Shown here: in pieces, positions 62,358 through 64,000 of the stretch
Layout: the number at the start of each line of letters is the position of its first letter
Position numbering within the stretch: the stretch's first letter is position 1
From: Leptolinea sp964446955
GTDB lineage: Bacteria; Chloroflexota; Anaerolineae; Anaerolineales; Anaerolineaceae
Assembly (NCBI GenBank): GCA_964446955.1
Contig: CAYUQJ010000002.1
Span: 186,001-250,000, forward strand
DNA: 64,000 bases
Direction: 5' to 3'
The notes under the pieces: model-generated
Seen by the model: the letters and a program-made list of their open reading frames with translations, nothing else
Told to the model about the DNA's origin: nothing
Database searches by the model: none
Program-made: the position numbers and the translations under genes

Positions 62358-63095
62358 TTGACCGATCACAATCCATCATCAAAAGCCGCCCTGCGGGGCG
62401 AACCTTCCTATGTCTGGCGTGCCGGACAGGACCGCCGGTTGTCCATCATTCGCGAAGCCGCGGGTGAGAGAGCATCAGGGTATGTACTGGTGGATGGCTG
62501 CGGTGTCGGCTCATACCTTGTCCGGTTGTCAGAGAATGCGACTTTTTGTGTCGGTTTGGATATCGAAATTGAACGTGCCATTGAAGCCCATGGCAAAGGA
62601 CCGTCAACGGTCGGCGGTGCCGGAGAATTTCTTCCGTTTCCTTCAAGCTCATTTGACCTGGTTCTCAGCCATGAGGTTCTCGAACATGTACAAAATGACC
62701 AACAAACCATTAATGAGATCGTTCGGGTATTGAAGCCGGGCGGTCGTCTGGTATTGTTTGTTCCCAACAGGGGTTATCCATTTGAAACCCACGGTATCTA
62801 CTGGCGGGGAAAATATCATTTTGGAAACATTCCGCTGGTGAATTACCTTCCCCGGTCTTTGCGCGACAGGCTGGCACCGCATGTCAACATCTATACCCGG
62901 CACGATCTTGAGAGACTTTTTTCCAGACACTCCGTCCGTCTGATCCACCGGAGTGTGATTTTCGGTGCGTATGACAATATCATTTCCAGCCACCCCCGTC
63001 TGGGGAAGGCACTTCGCGCCATTTTACAGGGATTTGAAAAGACCCCATTACGGGGTCTCGGGTTATCACACGTCTGGGTTGTAGAAAAGGTTTAG
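62358..63095 (+). CDS. Class I SAM-dependent methyltransferase
   Basis: The 245-residue protein starts at a TTG (62358). Motif I reads VDGCGVGSYLVRL (about 45-57). SHEVLEHVQNDQQTINEIVRVLKPGG (in two parts) matches the post-motif III of Methyltransf_11. The C-terminal part may select a lipid, sugar or quinone-like acceptor. No Shine-Dalgarno is evident. The stop codon overlaps that of the next convergent gene. Confidence 0.85.
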   Translation: MTDHNPSSKAALRGEPSYVWRAGQDRRLSIIREAAGERASGYVLVDGCGVGSYLVRLSENATFCVGLDIEIERAIEAHGKGPSTVGGAGEFLPFPSSSFDLVLSHEVLEHVQNDQQTINEIVRVLKPGGRLVLFVPNRGYPFETHGIYWRGKYHFGNIPLVNYLPRSLRDRLAPHVNIYTRHDLERLFSRHSVRLIHRSVIFGAYDNIISSHPRLGKALRAILQGFEKTPLRGLGLSHVWVVEKV

Positions 63096-63985
63096 AAATC
63101 TCTAAAGTCGTAGATGCCACCTATAACGGGGTATCGTTTCCCACAGGATGGACAGACCAGTTCAGGCGGGGTGTCATCCAGAGGTGTCCGGCAAGCCGGG
63201 CAGCAGAAGAGATTTTCACTCGTGTGATGTTCTTCTTCCGTTTTTGCTATTACAGACGACCGGGTAAAAACACTCGGTGTTAGTTGCCACCAATCACCCG
63301 TATAAGATGCCAAGGAATCAAGCGAAGCCAGGAATCCGGCTGGAAAAAGCCGTTTAAGGAATCCAACGCGAAAGTGAGAAACCGTAACCTGGCGCTCAAG
63401 TGCAAATCCGCTGTCTTTTAACCAATCTCGGATAGCCTGGGGATGGAAATCAAAATTCAAATCGACAAATTCCACTGGTTCCGGCGAAAAAGGTGACCAA
63501 TCCTGTCGGCGCAAGGCATAGCGGAGGATGGCTTTAAGATTCAACTTATTGGCATATTCAAGAATGAAAATCGCGCCGGGTTTCAAACATTCATTGATCC
63601 TTCGTAGAGCCAGGGGAGCATCTTTCATGTGATGCAACGTCCGGATCATAGTGGCTGCGTCAAACCGGTTCGTACAAAACGGAAGATTATAAATATCCGC
63701 GGCAACATACCGATAACCCGGGGAGTTCCCCAGGCGTTCATAAGCCTGCTGCAACTGGGTGAGTGAATAATCAACCAACGTTATGCCCTCAAAACCAACA
63801 TAACGTGGTGTATTCCGCCCGGCACCCGCGCCAAGTTCGAGTAATTCTGAACCACTCTTCGGTAGCAGTCTCTTTAGGGCTTTTACTTCGGCGGCATCTT
63901 CATAAGCCCTGCCGCCTTCATCCCAGAAGCTTTTCTGGTAATCCGAACCTTCATAACTGCAAACCGGTGGGGTCTTTTCCGTCAT
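63092..63985 (-). CDS. Methyltransferase with C-terminal Trm112-like zinc domain
   Basis: The 297-residue protein has a Rossmann methyltransferase core (about 40-150) with LLELGAGAGRNTPRYV as motif I and IRTLHHMKDAPLALRRI later. The last 45 residues are a zinc module (CCPACRTPLDD, then CPSCGKRYPVIGGIYDF), which resembles Trm112/YcaR and is often fused to methyltransferases in this phylum. GGAG precedes the ATG. Substrate is unknown. Confidence 0.85.
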   Translation of the reverse strand: MTEKTPPVCSYEGSDYQKSFWDEGGRAYEDAAEVKALKRLLPKSGSELLELGAGAGRNTPRYVGFEGITLVDYSLTQLQQAYERLGNSPGYRYVAADIYNLPFCTNRFDAATMIRTLHHMKDAPLALRRINECLKPGAIFILEYANKLNLKAILRYALRRQDWSPFSPEPVEFVDLNFDFHPQAIRDWLKDSGFALERQVTVSHFRVGFLKRLFPAGFLASLDSLASYTGDWWQLTPSVFTRSSVIAKTEEEHHTSENLFCCPACRTPLDDTPPELVCPSCGKRYPVIGGIYDFRDF

Positions 63986-64000
63986 ATAGGGTATCTCCGT

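Noticed and set aside
1..64000. Mobile elements, prophage or horizontally acquired island
   Set aside because: No transposase, integrase, terminal inverted repeats or phage genes are seen, and base composition is even.

Overview
The window looks like chromosomal core DNA from a member of the Chloroflexota, most likely class Anaerolineae. This is an inference from gene content: a prokaryotic translin homologue, a BTAD/AAA/TPR regulator, a System I cytochrome c maturation operon containing a dihaem lipoprotein, a B-box zinc/membrane protein behind nadK, and several Ser/Thr/Pro-rich lipoproteins. Base composition is near 50% GC and even throughout. I see no insertion sequence, prophage, CRISPR array or rRNA. 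There is one tRNA gene. TTG and GTG starts are frequent. A recurrent arrangement is TATAAT placed 5 to 7 bases before the ATG, which predicts leaderless transcripts.

Layout. 1-3.4 kb: the start of a C39-like peptidase gene (cut by the window edge), divergent from a large YfhO-type membrane protein. 3.4-9.5 kb: dnaK, an NfeD/ClpP-class membrane protease, then a glucan phosphorylase and UPF0316 pair. 9.6-14.7 kb: a lipoprotein, a secreted protein with four copies of a 90-residue repeat, and an MFS/ArsR-type operon with a candidate operator over its promoter. 14.8-23.6 kb: an acetyltransferase, then a ten-gene ccm operon on the minus strand in the order ccmE-F-H-G, CcmI-like zinc ribbon, dihaem lipoprotein, ccmA-B-C-D. 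The ccmD-like gene codes for only 42 residues. 23.8-31.7 kb, plus strand: ssb, translin, nadK, B-box protein, recN and the BTAD regulator, ending in a short unit with tandem 11-bp repeats, a -10 box and a terminator.

31.7-41.3 kb: mutS2 (minus), then an ICMT-like methyltransferase, MFS, ABM-like protein, yjjX, NYN nuclease (minus), lamin-tail protein, DUF1992 and dnaX-ybaB-recR. 41.3-50.4 kb: HerA/DUF853-type ATPase, divergent endonuclease III with a YgbA-like gene, PhzF, dnaE and a B3/4-domain protein. 50.5-55.7 kb: MFS, a 467-base gene-poor interval with tandem hairpins, a lipoprotein, tRNA-Arg(CCT), a cysteine-desulfurase-like enzyme with a small conserved-looking partner, and hsp20. 55.7-64 kb: a degenerate PP2C/beta-propeller membrane protein, a lipoprotein, a LysM protein, a YuiH-like molybdopterin enzyme, an orphan GAF histidine kinase and two methyltransferases.

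Functionally, the ccm operon should export haem and attach it to apocytochromes outside the membrane; the dihaem lipoprotein in the same operon is a likely client. DNA maintenance genes (ssb, recN, mutS2, dnaX, ybaB, recR, nth, dnaE) are scattered among housekeeping genes. The most interesting points for follow-up are the SARP-like repeats with a possible small RNA beside the BTAD gene, the cysteine-type CcmE in a system that keeps CcmG and CcmH, a possible dnaX frameshift signal, the leaderless-promoter pattern, and the mismatched anticodon stem of the tRNA.
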